From contig CBFHLY010000006.1 in NCBI GenBank assembly GCA_965656785.1, positions 1 through 64,000 on the forward strand: a stretch of 64,000 nucleotides of DNA, in the 5' to 3' direction. The notes under the pieces were generated by a model, which worked only from the letters and a program-made list of their open reading frames with translations, made no database searches and was not told where the DNA came from. Of the stretch, positions 32,776-42,275 are shown piece by piece. The number at the start of each line of letters is the position of its first letter. Positions within the stretch are counted from its first letter, which is position 1. A program made the position numbers and the translations under genes. The stretch is from JALQTD01 sp965656785. Its GTDB lineage: Bacteria; Bacteroidota; Bacteroidia; Flavobacteriales_D; Sanyastnellaceae.

Positions 32776-33564
32776 ATGAAAATGTTCCGTCGATTTGCAG
32801 TCGTGGCCTTGGCTGCGGCTTTGGCTCCCCAGGCGTTCGCCCAAAAAGTGGACGGCGAAGCCCCCGCTCAATTCGAGCAACTCGTAAAGGTGAACCTCCT
32901 GGATTTCGCCTTCGGTCAGTACACGGCGGTTTACGAACGCGTCATCGGTCCGTACACCTCCGTCGCGCTCAACCTCGGTGGCATCGGTTACTACGATTCC
33001 GCGGAATCGTACAGCATCGGCTCGTACTACGACGAATTCGGGTACTGGTACAATGCTCCGGCGGAAGTGGAAATGGAGGTCAGCGGTTGGGAATTGACGC
33101 CCGAAATCCGCCGTTACGGGTTCATCTTCGATGGCATGCCCGAGGGGCTCTATGCATCGGCGTTCGTTCAGTTGCGCGGGCTGAGCGCGGTGGTGGATGA
33201 GACCCTTGATTTGGAGGAAATCAACTCCGAGGTCTACGGGTTGGACTACCCCTATGAAGTGGACCACACCTTGAATTTCTTCAGCTTCGGTGGCGGATTC
33301 AACTTGGGCTACCAATGGATGGCGGACAACGGCTTGGCCGTTGACGCGTACTTCGGCCCGATGTTCCGCCGCGTGAGCCGTTCGATGGAGTTCGACAACT
33401 TGCCTTCCTTGGTCGGGGAGGACGCGCAGGTGGTGGCGGAAGATGCCACGGAAGACCGGATGCGGAATGAGTATTGGTTGCAGCGGCCCTATTCCAATGA
33501 CCTGTACACCGGCCGCACGGGACCCTGGGTGCGCGGTGGCATCTCGGTGGCGATTTCGTTTTAA
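32776..33564 (+). CDS. Outer-membrane beta-barrel-like protein (DUF3575-like)
   Basis: The 262-aa product has a signal peptide (about 1-22, cut after QAFA). It then has alternating hydrophobic strands (VKVNLLDFAFGQYTAVYERV, YASAFVQLRGLS, FFSFGGGFNLGYQWM) and ends in a phenylalanine (VAISF), the outer-membrane barrel signature. Family assignment to DUF3575 is by general look. It overlaps the next gene as TAATG. Confidence 0.65.
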   Translation: MKMFRRFAVVALAAALAPQAFAQKVDGEAPAQFEQLVKVNLLDFAFGQYTAVYERVIGPYTSVALNLGGIGYYDSAESYSIGSYYDEFGYWYNAPAEVEMEVSGWELTPEIRRYGFIFDGMPEGLYASAFVQLRGLSAVVDETLDLEEINSEVYGLDYPYEVDHTLNFFSFGGGFNLGYQWMADNGLAVDAYFGPMFRRVSRSMEFDNLPSLVGEDAQVVAEDATEDRMRNEYWLQRPYSNDLYTGRTGPWVRGGISVAISF

Positions 33565-34043
33565 TGCGATTCGCTGTTTTCGTGAGCATCCTGTTCGCGG
33601 CGTGCACCGCTCCCGAGGTCGTCAGGCCGGGGGAGGAGGAGGCGTTGGCCGTCATTGACCGGTGCTTCGAAGGGATGAGGACCCACGACGCGGCGTTGTT
33701 GGAGGCCTCGGTTCGTCCAGATGCCGTCATCACCCGCTTGCGGACCCGCGACGATGGAAGTGTGGACGCGTTCACCACCACCGGCGCTCAGTTCGTGGAT
33801 GAAATTGGGAAGCCTGGCCCGGCTTACATCGAGCGCATTTGGAATCCGGAGGTGCTCATGGGACCGCGATTGGCCACCGTTCGAGCGCCGTACGATTTCT
33901 ACGTGGACACCGTCTTCAGTCACTGCGGCATCGACCACTTCACCCTCGTGCGCGAAACGACGCGGTGGCGCATCCAAAGCATCGCGTACACCTTCGAAGC
34001 TTCGAATGAAGCGGATTGCACGGCACAATTTTCAAGCCCATGA
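33564..34043 (+). CDS. SnoaL/NTF2-like lipoprotein
   Basis: The 159-aa product begins MRFAVFVSILFAAC, a lipobox with Cys14. It then shows an NTF2/SnoaL-like cone fold: a helix EEEALAVIDRCFEGMRTHDAALLEAS, strands VRPDAVITRL, APYDFYVDTVFSHCGIDHFTLV and WRIQSIAYTFE. Such domains bind small molecules or act as enzymes; the role here is unknown. It is coupled on both sides by overlapping start and stop codons in a three-gene envelope operon. Confidence 0.72.
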   Translation: MRFAVFVSILFAACTAPEVVRPGEEEALAVIDRCFEGMRTHDAALLEASVRPDAVITRLRTRDDGSVDAFTTTGAQFVDEIGKPGPAYIERIWNPEVLMGPRLATVRAPYDFYVDTVFSHCGIDHFTLVRETTRWRIQSIAYTFEASNEADCTAQFSSP

Positions 34044-34414
34044 AACGAATCATTCGCTGGATCTTAATCGGCGTCATCGCCCTGGCGGCGGTGGGCGCTT
34101 GGTCCCTTTGGAATCAACCCCATACCGATTTCACGAAATTGGAGGCGGCCGCTCAACTAACGGACGCCGAGGTGGTCGCGTCCTTCGATGGGGAGGCTTC
34201 GCCGTGGCTGAATCAGCCGATTGAAGTCACGGGGAAAGTGGTTTCGGCGACCGCAAATTCCCTGCTGTTGGATGCAGGCGTGATGTGCCACTGGTCGGAA
34301 GAGGTGCTGAAGGATGGGGAGTTGGAGGGCCAAACCGTCACCGTGCACGGCCGCTTGGTCGGTTACGATGCGTTGTTTGGCGAGGCGCGTTTGGACCAAT
34401 GCACGTTGCGCTAG
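34040..34414 (+). CDS. Membrane-anchored OB-fold (tRNA_anti-like) protein
   Basis: The 124-aa product has an N-terminal helix (IIRWILIGVIALAAVGAW) and an OB-fold typical of the tRNA_anti-like family: LTDAEVVASFDGEASP, IEVTGKVVSATANSLLLDAGVMCHW, VTVHGRLVGYDALFGEARLDQCTLR. These small periplasmic or membrane proteins are common in Bacteroidota and have no known function. The ATG at 34040 overlaps the previous stop as ATGA. Confidence 0.8.
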   Translation: MKRIIRWILIGVIALAAVGAWSLWNQPHTDFTKLEAAAQLTDAEVVASFDGEASPWLNQPIEVTGKVVSATANSLLLDAGVMCHWSEEVLKDGELEGQTVTVHGRLVGYDALFGEARLDQCTLR

Positions 34415-34450
34415 GGCCAAATCCTTCCGGCCCTCCCGCAACATTTAACG

Positions 34451-34458
34451 TACTTTCG
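34451..34458 (+). promoter_or_regulatory. -7 box of the 1178-aa exoprotein gene
   Basis: TACTTTCG lies 16 nt before the start codon. An AAGGAG directly before the ATG is too close for a standard Shine-Dalgarno site. Confidence 0.5.
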
Positions 34459-34474
34459 TAGTCCATTCAAGGAG

Positions 34475-37400
34475 ATGCGTAAATCGATATTCACCACCGC
34501 CTTGTTCCTCGCTTTTGCTGGGGGCGTCTGGGGCCAACTCACCATCACGTCTGACCTCACGCTCGAGGAGTACGTGAACGACATCCTGCTCGGTTCGGGC
34601 GTCAGCGCTTCGAACATCACGTACACGGGCAGCATGCTGCAGCTGGGGTACCTCGAGAACGGGGAGGATGACTTCTCCGTTGCTTCGGGCTTGGTCCTGA
34701 GCACGGAGGTGGCGGAGGCCACGGATTGCGGTGATGCCGGATTTTGTACCGATTGCATCGGGATGTTCACGGACGACGACTTGTTGGACATCGCGAACAG
34801 CGTTCCGCCTTTGATTGGCCAAAACTTCACCGTAGCCGACGTCAACGACGGCTGCATCCTCGAATTCGATTTCATCGCCACTGGGGACACAGTCCGGTTC
34901 AATTACGTCTTCGCTTCGGATGAGTACCTCACGTTCGTGAACACCACGTACAACGATGTGTTCGCCTTCTTTTTGAGTGGTCCAGGAATCACCGGTCCGT
35001 ACTCAAGTCCAGCGGGATTCCCGGATGGCGCCGTGAACATCGCGGAAGTCCCTGACAGCGACCCTTCGTTGCCCATCACCATTTCATCGGTGAACCCGAA
35101 CACCAACGCGGATTACTACATCGACAACCCGGGCGGGCAGGATCCGTGCATCAACGGTTACACCGTTCCGTTCACCGCGGAATGGCCCGTGGAATGCGGC
35201 GAGACGTACCACATCAAACTCGCCATCGCGGACGGCACGGATGGGGCGCTGGAGTCCATCGTGGTGCTGGAGGAAGGTTCGTTTACGTCAACGGCGGTGG
35301 TGGATGTGGATTTGTCCATAGACGTCGGCGGCCCAGAGGAGAACACCATTTACGAGGGCTGCGGAACGGCGACCCTGACCTTTACGCGTCCCATTGAGAC
35401 CATCCTCGAGTTGGAGGAAATGGTGATCATCGACTATTCTTCCAGCGTTGGCATCAACGGCGTGGACTTTTCCCTCTTGCCGGACACCATCGTGTTCCCG
35501 CCCAATGTGCCCACTGTGTCGTTTGAATTGCAGGCCTTTGAGGACGGCATCAGCGAACCTGCCGAGACCATCATTTTCGAAATCTTGAACTTGGCTGCGT
35601 GCAACAACGAAGGGTTGGTCACGTATTTTGAGTTCGAAATCGCGGACGATCCCGATCCCCTTGAAATCGTCGCCCCTGGGGTTCAAATGTGTCCCGGGGA
35701 GTCCCGGGTGTTGCTTCCGGAAGTTACCGGTGGATACGGGCACTATACTTACTCGTGGTGCGACGGTTCGGATGCGGATACCCTGTTGGTGAGCCCGCCG
35801 GACAGCTACACGTGCACGCTCATCGTCGGGGACACCTGCTCGCTGCCAACGGCGGCCGCGGATTTCGATGTCCAGGTCTTGCTCCCACCGAATGCAACGG
35901 CAGGGGAGGACCTCATTGCCTGCGGAGACGCCGCGTTGGAAGGCAGCATCATCGGGTTGCCGCCTGCGTCCTGCGTCAATGAATCCGGCGCTTACACCTA
36001 CTGTTATGACAACGCGCAGGACGTGTCGTTCACCTACTGTCCGGACAATCCCGGGGACGGTTCGTTCATGACCGTGTCGTTTGATGCCGGTTCGGTGGAG
36101 AATTTCTTCGATGAGTTTTGGGTGTACGACGGTCCCGACACCGGGTCGCCGCTGCTGGCCGGACCGATTTATGGCGATTTGAGCGGGCTCACGTTCACGG
36201 CGAACAACCCCAACGGCTGCATCACCATCGCGCTGACGCCGGATTTTTCGGTTTCGTGCACCAGCGGTTCCCAGACCGAATGGGCTTATAACGTAGGCTG
36301 CACCAATGCGGGCGGCGTCAATTGGTTGTGGACGCCCAACGCAGGATTGAGTTCCACCACGTTGCCGAATCCGGCGGTCACGATTACGGACCCGACAGTG
36401 TACACGCTGACAGCGAGTTTGGCCTATTACCCGTTCTGCGCGATGACGGATGAAGTCCTTGTGACGCCGTCGTTCTCCTTTGAAGTCAACGCGACGGACC
36501 CGAGCTGCTTCGGCAACGACGGTCAAGTGGAGGTGGAAGTGACGCCCAACGGCACCAACGGGCCGTGGACCATCGAGGCGGTGAACGGTGCAGGCCAAGT
36601 GGTGGCCTCTGCCCTGAATTTCAGCGGAGTCAGTGTGTTGAGCGGCCTGGTTCCAGGGGATTACGAAGTGTGGGTGTCGGACAGCTATTGCGATGCGATG
36701 GAGCCGATTGCCCTCGCGGAGCCGGACCTGTTGACCATCACGGCTTCGGCCGATACCACGATTTGCATCAATGGCACCGCCACGCTGACGGCGGTTCCTG
36801 CGTTTGCGGATCCGAACTTGACGTGGATTTGGTCGACCGGTGAGGACACGCCTTCGATTGAGGTGGGACCAGTGGGCCCAACGCTTTATACGGTGGAAGC
36901 CACATACGATGCAGGCTGTTTGACGAATGAAGTCCAAATCCTGGTCGATCAATACGATCCCCTTTCCATCCTGCTTTCTGCCGATGACGTCATCTGCGTT
37001 GGAGACAGCGCTGTGGCTGGGGTGACGGAGGTGTTTGGAGGACTTCCCCCTTACTCCTATGCATGGAGCGCTCCGGGGACGGGAGGGAATTTCAACCCGT
37101 CGTTGCAAGAGCAGTGGGTTTCGCCGGTGACGACCACCTCCTTTTGCGTCGAGGTGACGGACGCCTGCGAGACGCCGATGGTGGACGGATGCGTTGAAGT
37201 CACCATTCCAGACCCCGTCGACCCGGCGTTCATCACCGATACGCTCGGTGGGTGCCACCCGTTGACCATCGCTTTCGAAGGGCTCGCCACGAATCCGGAG
37301 TCCATTGCGACCGAGTACTGGAGCTTCGGGGACGGAGGCGAATCAACCGCGATGGGGGGAGCTTCGCACACGTACATTGGCGAAGGGGTTTGGGACATTC

Positions 37401-38011
37401 AGCACACCGTGGTGACGGTGGACGGATGCGTGTTCACGGCCTTTGAACCGGCCTACCTCGTAACCTACGACCCGCCCCAAGCAGAATTCGCAGCCTCTCC
37501 TTGGCAGTCCGCCGTTCCGCTCACGTACGTTGAATTCACCGAGTACGCGTACAACGAGGCCACGTATTCATGGGATTTCGGTGGTTTGGGCACCTCGGAA
37601 GAGCCCAATCCCGATTTCACTTTCCCTGAAGATGTTTCGGCCGAGTACGCCATTACGCTGACGGTCCAAAACGCGTGGGGCTGCACCGATGCCATCACCC
37701 ACAGCATCCTCATCCAGGAGTCCTTCGTGCTTTTCGTGCCCAACATGTTCACCCCGGACATGGACGGCTTGAACGACGCGTGGAAAATCACGGGCATCGA
37801 CGTGGACGAAACGGATTTCATCGTCCAGGTCTTCGATCGGTGGGGCGAGGTGATTTACCAAAGCAGCGACATCCATGCCGCATGGGTCGGGGATGTGGAC
37901 AACGGGACGCACTTTGCTTCGAATGGCACGTACGTGTGGCGCGTGGAGACCAAAAGTTTGGCCACAGGAGAACGCAAAGAGGTGCTGGGCCACGTGACCA
38001 TCGCGCGTTGA
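34475..38011 (+). CDS. Large surface protein with choice-of-anchor L, CUB-like and PKD domains and a gliding-type C-terminus
   Basis: The 1178-aa protein has a signal peptide and then a choice-of-anchor L domain (about 20-270, EFDFIATGDTVRFNYVFASDEY). A beta-domain (270-400) and a CUB-like domain (about 510-610, DEFWVYDGPDTGSPLLAG) follow, with several Ig/SprB-like repeats (TDPSCFGNDGQVEVEV) and PKD domains (about 930-1085, WSFGDGG, YSWDFGG). It ends in a gliding-motility-associated C-terminal domain (FVPNMFTPDMDGLNDAW, FDRWGEVIYQS). It is expected to be secreted by the type IX system and kept on the cell surface, probably as an adhesin. Confidence 0.88.
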   Translation: MRKSIFTTALFLAFAGGVWGQLTITSDLTLEEYVNDILLGSGVSASNITYTGSMLQLGYLENGEDDFSVASGLVLSTEVAEATDCGDAGFCTDCIGMFTDDDLLDIANSVPPLIGQNFTVADVNDGCILEFDFIATGDTVRFNYVFASDEYLTFVNTTYNDVFAFFLSGPGITGPYSSPAGFPDGAVNIAEVPDSDPSLPITISSVNPNTNADYYIDNPGGQDPCINGYTVPFTAEWPVECGETYHIKLAIADGTDGALESIVVLEEGSFTSTAVVDVDLSIDVGGPEENTIYEGCGTATLTFTRPIETILELEEMVIIDYSSSVGINGVDFSLLPDTIVFPPNVPTVSFELQAFEDGISEPAETIIFEILNLAACNNEGLVTYFEFEIADDPDPLEIVAPGVQMCPGESRVLLPEVTGGYGHYTYSWCDGSDADTLLVSPPDSYTCTLIVGDTCSLPTAAADFDVQVLLPPNATAGEDLIACGDAALEGSIIGLPPASCVNESGAYTYCYDNAQDVSFTYCPDNPGDGSFMTVSFDAGSVENFFDEFWVYDGPDTGSPLLAGPIYGDLSGLTFTANNPNGCITIALTPDFSVSCTSGSQTEWAYNVGCTNAGGVNWLWTPNAGLSSTTLPNPAVTITDPTVYTLTASLAYYPFCAMTDEVLVTPSFSFEVNATDPSCFGNDGQVEVEVTPNGTNGPWTIEAVNGAGQVVASALNFSGVSVLSGLVPGDYEVWVSDSYCDAMEPIALAEPDLLTITASADTTICINGTATLTAVPAFADPNLTWIWSTGEDTPSIEVGPVGPTLYTVEATYDAGCLTNEVQILVDQYDPLSILLSADDVICVGDSAVAGVTEVFGGLPPYSYAWSAPGTGGNFNPSLQEQWVSPVTTTSFCVEVTDACETPMVDGCVEVTIPDPVDPAFITDTLGGCHPLTIAFEGLATNPESIATEYWSFGDGGESTAMGGASHTYIGEGVWDIQHTVVTVDGCVFTAFEPAYLVTYDPPQAEFAASPWQSAVPLTYVEFTEYAYNEATYSWDFGGLGTSEEPNPDFTFPEDVSAEYAITLTVQNAWGCTDAITHSILIQESFVLFVPNMFTPDMDGLNDAWKITGIDVDETDFIVQVFDRWGEVIYQSSDIHAAWVGDVDNGTHFASNGTYVWRVETKSLATGERKEVLGHVTIAR

Positions 38012-38012
38012 T

Positions 38013-39416
38013 TCAGCGCACCACCGCATACAGCACCGCGAATCCGATCAGGAAGGCCAAGCTCGCCCACGCCCACGCCTGAAGCCATCTCGAAGGGCGA
38101 GCGGCCTCCTTCACCCGTCGGGTGACGAGCACCAGGTTCGCCACCCCGATGGCAGGCGCCACGAGGAAACTCAAGGTGGTGGCCACGTCCACCAGCACGG
38201 TGATGTTCGACGGAAAGGCCAGGATGAGCAATAAAGCGCCCGCGGCGAGCAGGGCCAATGCAACGTTTTCGTGCCGTTCGTCTTCGGTCGCTCCGCGCAC
38301 CGAGGCCCACGATGCCGACAACGCCCGCGCGTAGCCGTCCAAGCACGCCACGATGGTGCCCAACATCGCCGTGAACGCCGCCGCCGCAACGGGCCACCAA
38401 CTCCAGCCGCCGAGCACGTCCGTGTACACGTCGACGAACCCTGCGGCGAAGGCTGCCGTGCCTTCGGGAAAGGCCCGCCCTTCGGCGTGAAGCAGGAGCG
38501 CGCCGAGCCCGAGGAACAGCAGGGCGAGCACCGCGCTGATGGCGTAGCCGAGGTTGAATTCGCGCAGGGTGTCGCGGAGGGGAGGATGGTATCCGGTTTG
38601 GCGCATGCGCTCGAGCGTCCACAAGCTGTTCCACGCGCTCAAGTCCACGGCAGTCGGCATCCACCCCATCAGCGCGATGAGGAAGGCCAACCCCGCGCCT
38701 GACCACGGGTCGAAATCCCCAGGCGGCGGCGGGACCGCAGAAAGCGGAGTGTGTGACCACGCCAGCCCGAAGGCCCCCACGGTGCTGATCACCAAGATGC
38801 TCGCAACGACCTTGATGAGGCGGTCGAGTGCCCGGAACTTCCCCCAAGCGAGCAGGGTCGTTGAGGCGGCGAACAGGCCGATGGCCACCGCGGGCGTAGC
38901 GTTCCCTCCAGTTGCCGCGCTCGCGCCGAGCAGGTGGTCCAGGAACGATGCCGTGACGATGCCGATGGCGCCCATCACGAAAAAGGAGGTCGTGACGGTG
39001 AGCAGGAAGTAACCCCAAGCCGCGCCCTTCCCCAGGGAGCGGTAGCCGGCGATGAGGTGCCGGCCGGTGGCGTTGGCATAGCGGCTTCCGAACTCGAAAA
39101 ACGGGTACTTCGCAACGTTCGCGGCGACGACCGCCCAAACAAGGCCCCAGCCGGCCAACGCCCCCGCACGCGTGGACTGCACGAGGTGGCTCACGCCGAT
39201 CGCCGTCGAGGCGAACAGGATGCCGGGGCCGAGGAGCTGGCCGAGGCGGCTCGGCGGGCGGTTGCGCGCGTCGAGCGTGCGGTAGGTGACGAAGATGCGC
39301 CAGGCGGTCAGGATTTGGTCCATGCGCCCCATCCGCGCCAAATCCGGATGCTGCGCAACCCGCGGCAACGCCCGATTCAACCGGCTCAGCGCCTCCCAAA
39401 AAAAGCGGGCAATCAT
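38013..39416 (-). CDS. Divergent Nramp-superfamily transporter lacking the metal-binding motifs
   Basis: The 467-aa protein has about eleven transmembrane helices and Nramp-like architecture starting at GPGILFASTAIGVSHLVQST. The hallmark helix-1 DPGN is replaced by IGVSH, and helix-6 MPH reads GWMPTAVD. Canonical Mn/Fe transport is therefore doubtful. A cytoplasmic N-terminal tail of about 60 residues precedes helix 1. The convergent end lies 1 nt from the 1178-aa gene. A TATCATTG box lies 4 nt before the ATG. Confidence 0.85.
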   Translation of the reverse strand: MIARFFWEALSRLNRALPRVAQHPDLARMGRMDQILTAWRIFVTYRTLDARNRPPSRLGQLLGPGILFASTAIGVSHLVQSTRAGALAGWGLVWAVVAANVAKYPFFEFGSRYANATGRHLIAGYRSLGKGAAWGYFLLTVTTSFFVMGAIGIVTASFLDHLLGASAATGGNATPAVAIGLFAASTTLLAWGKFRALDRLIKVVASILVISTVGAFGLAWSHTPLSAVPPPPGDFDPWSGAGLAFLIALMGWMPTAVDLSAWNSLWTLERMRQTGYHPPLRDTLREFNLGYAISAVLALLFLGLGALLLHAEGRAFPEGTAAFAAGFVDVYTDVLGGWSWWPVAAAAFTAMLGTIVACLDGYARALSASWASVRGATEDERHENVALALLAAGALLLILAFPSNITVLVDVATTLSFLVAPAIGVANLVLVTRRVKEAARPSRWLQAWAWASLAFLIGFAVLYAVVR

Positions 39417-39466
39417 GCCTCAATGATAGCACGATTGCCCGCTCGTCCGCAAATCCGCGCGGCCCG

Positions 39467-40009
39467 TCAGCCCTTTTTCTCCCCCACGAACCAGTCCTCC
39501 TTGTACTTGAACAGCACGTTGAACGTCGTGAGGCTGCCGTAAATCCGCGTGATGTACTGCTGCAGTTCGACCTTGTCGCTGGCGCTCAGCTTGTCGTTCG
39601 CATTCAGTTTCGCCTCGAGCACCCGCAGGCGGTCGCGCGTCATGACGATTTTATGGAAGAACTGGTCGATGGGCACTTCCTTGCCCTTCAGGCTCGAGTC
39701 TTCGGGTTGCATGACGAGCATGCCGCCGTCCCACTTGTCGGCCAAGGACACGAGTTCGATCGCATCGTCGCCTTTCATTTCGTCGATGTATTCGGCGAAG
39801 ACGTGCTCGACGGCCGTGATGATGTCGCTGACGTCGGGTTGCGGGCTGTCGAATGTGCTCGCTTCGAGGACGTCGAAGTGCCCGTACGATTTGGCGATTT
39901 CCTTCTCGCCGTGGTCTTTGAAGTAGACGCGCCAAAAATCACCTTCCTGGCCGAAAATGACCCCTTCTCCGTTCGTGGGGTGCTGGACTTTTGCTCCGAT
40001 TCCAATCAT
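39467..40009 (-). CDS. Conserved hypothetical protein with N-terminal Tudor/SH3-like domain
   Basis: The 180-aa product starts MIGIGAKVQHPTNGEGVIFG and resembles the Tudor-like domain found at the C-terminus of UvrD/PcrA helicases (GxxVxHxxxGxGxV..VxFxxHGxKxI). A helical region (about 60-175) with an ISRIYGSL-type motif follows. It is cytoplasmic, of unknown function, and probably protein- or nucleic-acid-binding. An upstream in-frame extension of several hundred residues is antisense shadow and was dropped. The start is divergent from the GH13 gene. Confidence 0.7.
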   Translation of the reverse strand: MIGIGAKVQHPTNGEGVIFGQEGDFWRVYFKDHGEKEIAKSYGHFDVLEASTFDSPQPDVSDIITAVEHVFAEYIDEMKGDDAIELVSLADKWDGGMLVMQPEDSSLKGKEVPIDQFFHKIVMTRDRLRVLEAKLNANDKLSASDKVELQQYITRIYGSLTTFNVLFKYKEDWFVGEKKG

Positions 40010-40033
40010 GGCTTCAACAGTTGTGCTTGCTTT

Positions 40034-40041
40034 TACTTTTG
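40034..40041 (+). promoter_or_regulatory. -7 box of the GH13 lipoprotein gene
   Basis: TACTTTTG matches TAnnTTTG and lies 4 nt before the ATG at 40046. Confidence 0.5.
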
Positions 40042-40045
40042 CAAG

Positions 40046-41395
40046 ATGAAAAATGTTGCATTGTGGGTGGGGTTTGTGGCGATTTTCTTGGCGGGCTGCA
40101 AGGAGCCTGAAGCCGAGCCTCAGCAGGAACCCCGGCCAGCAGCGCCGGCTTGGTCGCTCGACCAGCTCAGCATGTACGAAGTCTTTCCACGGCAGTTTTC
40201 GGGTTCGGGGCATTTGAATGCCGTGCGGACGCGGATTCCGGAGTTGCAGGTGTTGGGGGTGAATTGCGTTTGGCTCATGCCGGTGCATCCCATCAGCGCG
40301 GTCAACATGAACGGGACGTACGGTTCGCCGTATGCAGTGGCGGATTACTGGGCGGTGCACCCGGACCTCGGCGACCTCGATGTGATGCGGGCGCTGGTGG
40401 ACGAGTTGCACGAGGCGGGCATGCTGTGCATCATCGATTGGGTGGCGAACCACACGGGGTGGGACCATCCGTGGATCGCGGAGCATCCGGACTGGTACAC
40501 GCAAGACGGGTCGGGCAACATCGTCATTCCGCCGGGGACGAACTGGTCGGACGTGGCGGAGTTGAATTACGGGTCGGCTGCGATGCGGGAGGCGATGAAG
40601 GACGCGCTGCGGTTTTGGTCCGAGGACGTCGGGGTGGACGGGTTCCGGTGCGATTATGCAGTGGGGGTGCCGGCGGATTTTTGGGGGCCGGTGATTGCGG
40701 AGTTGAATGCGGCGCGGCCGGAGGCGCCGTTGCTGTGGTTGGCGGAGGCGGAGGCGCCGTCGTTGCACGATGCGGGCTTTGAGTTGTCGTACAGCTGGCA
40801 GGGCTTCGGGGCGGTGGAAGGCGTCGTTGCCGAGGGCGAGTTGCCGGAGTTGATTTACTCGTCGTACCTCACGGAAGTGGCGTCGATTCCGGAAGGGCAT
40901 CGGAAGTTGCGGTTTGTGACAAACCACGACGAGACGTCGTGGAACGCTCCAGCGCCGACGATGTACGGTGGGGTGGAGGCGATGAAGTGCGCGCAGGCCA
41001 TCACGGCGTTTTTGCCGGGGGTGCCTTTGGTCTACAATGGCCAGGAAGTGGGCAGTGACCAGGTGCTGAACCTCTTCGAGGACGTGCCCATCGACTGGTC
41101 GACGCACCCCGAACTGCGCGGTTGGTATGCGGCGCTGCTGACGGCGCGCGCCACCCATTCGGCCTTTGCGGGAACGGGGTTGGCCTTTCATCCCGCTGCT
41201 GACGTGTTCGTGGCCGAGCGCGTCAATGGGGTGGGGGAGCCGCAAGCCTTCCTCGTGGCGAACGTGCGCTCGTTCTCGCAGGCGTTTGATTTCGGACCGT
41301 GGTGGGAGGGCGATTGGTCGGAGGTGTTCACCGGGGGCAGCATGCCCGCGAGCGCGACGTTGGCGCCGTTCGAAGTGCAGATGTTCGTCCGCTGA
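40046..41395 (+). CDS. Alpha-amylase family (GH13) lipoprotein
   Basis: The 449-aa product has a lipoprotein signal (MKNVALWVGFVAIFLAGC, Cys18) and a GH13 barrel. Conserved regions are IIDWVANHTG (region I), DGFRCDYA with the nucleophile Asp (II), LLWLAEAE with the acid/base Glu (III) and FVTNHDE (IV). A short beta C-domain ends the protein. It should cleave or transfer alpha-glucans at the cell envelope. Length is on the short side, with a reduced B domain. It is not in a polysaccharide utilisation locus: no SusC/D pair is adjacent. Confidence 0.92.
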   Translation: MKNVALWVGFVAIFLAGCKEPEAEPQQEPRPAAPAWSLDQLSMYEVFPRQFSGSGHLNAVRTRIPELQVLGVNCVWLMPVHPISAVNMNGTYGSPYAVADYWAVHPDLGDLDVMRALVDELHEAGMLCIIDWVANHTGWDHPWIAEHPDWYTQDGSGNIVIPPGTNWSDVAELNYGSAAMREAMKDALRFWSEDVGVDGFRCDYAVGVPADFWGPVIAELNAARPEAPLLWLAEAEAPSLHDAGFELSYSWQGFGAVEGVVAEGELPELIYSSYLTEVASIPEGHRKLRFVTNHDETSWNAPAPTMYGGVEAMKCAQAITAFLPGVPLVYNGQEVGSDQVLNLFEDVPIDWSTHPELRGWYAALLTARATHSAFAGTGLAFHPAADVFVAERVNGVGEPQAFLVANVRSFSQAFDFGPWWEGDWSEVFTGGSMPASATLAPFEVQMFVR

Positions 41396-41468
41396 TTCAC
41401 GGGCTCGCGTGAACAACTCGTTCTGACCGGGTCCGTGGATGCCGGGAATTGGACCGAACTTGGGCGCC

Positions 41469-42275
41469 ATGGCACGCAGCATCTGGAAGCGGTACCGTTG
41501 GGACCGCATCGGTCTCGTTACCGGAACGTTCAGTTTGATGGTCATCGGCTTGGTCGCTTGGGTCAGTCCGGACGCCCCGCCCAGCGAGGGGAGTTCCGCG
41601 GCCGTGCTCAGCCACCCCGATGCCCCGCCGAGCGTGGAGCCCGCGGGCGCCTTGCCCACCAGCAGACGCGTCGAGCCGCAGCCGCAGCCTGAGGCCGAAC
41701 CGGCTCCCAAGCCGCCCGCGAACATCAAGCCGTGTTCCTGCAACAAGTCCGCGCTGAAGATTCCGCGCAACCCGTACACCGCCCACCGCGTGGCCGCCCG
41801 CAACCTGCCCAATTCGTTCTTCGTGAAGGACAAATCCGGTTTGGACTGGGGCCGCAAAGCCGGCAAACTCGTTCCCGTTGAAGATGGCCGAGGCTACCAC
41901 ATTGCCCCCTTGTCGCACAGCCATAAAGCCTTGCTCCCCAAAGCGCGCAACGTCCTTCACGCCATCGGCAATGCGTTCGCCGACGAACTCAAAGGAACCC
42001 CGAGCGAAGGCGCATTGATTCGCATTTCTTCGATGACGCGCACCGCAGCGCAACAAAAGGCCCTCGGCCAGCGCAACTACAACGCCATCGGCGAAGAGTC
42101 GACCCACAGTTACGGAGCATCGTTTGACTTCGCCTTCACCGATCGCCCCACGAATGACGTCACCTGCAGCGATGCAACCCGAGCCATCCAAAAGGTGCTG
42201 TTGGATTTCCAACGGCGCGGTGAAATTCTGGTCGTTCCCGAAGGGACGTGCATGCACGTGACCGTGCGGCCGTAA
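41469..42275 (+). CDS. DUF5715 family protein, probable peptidase-M15-like fold
   Basis: The 268-aa protein has an N-terminal membrane anchor (about 12-34) and a Pro/Glu-rich linker (about 40-90). The conserved domain contains IRISSMTRTAAQQKALGQRN, STHSYGASFDFAF and PEGTCMHVTVRP. The SxHxxGxSxD and xxH arrangement resembles the zinc ligands of M15/VanY D,D-peptidases. It probably acts on peptidoglycan in the periplasm. A start 10 codons earlier (41439) is also possible. Its end abuts the convergent esterase gene. Confidence 0.75.
   Translation: MARSIWKRYRWDRIGLVTGTFSLMVIGLVAWVSPDAPPSEGSSAAVLSHPDAPPSVEPAGALPTSRRVEPQPQPEAEPAPKPPANIKPCSCNKSALKIPRNPYTAHRVAARNLPNSFFVKDKSGLDWGRKAGKLVPVEDGRGYHIAPLSHSHKALLPKARNVLHAIGNAFADELKGTPSEGALIRISSMTRTAAQQKALGQRNYNAIGEESTHSYGASFDFAFTDRPTNDVTCSDATRAIQKVLLDFQRRGEILVVPEGTCMHVTVRP

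Noticed and set aside
35288..37258. A 656-codon minus-strand frame opposite the 1178-aa exoprotein
   Set aside because: Composition is that of an antisense shadow; the sense frame has clear domains.
39653..40045. N-terminal extension of the GH13 lipoprotein
   Set aside because: It is antisense to the Tudor-like gene and would bury the clear lipoprotein signal at 40046.
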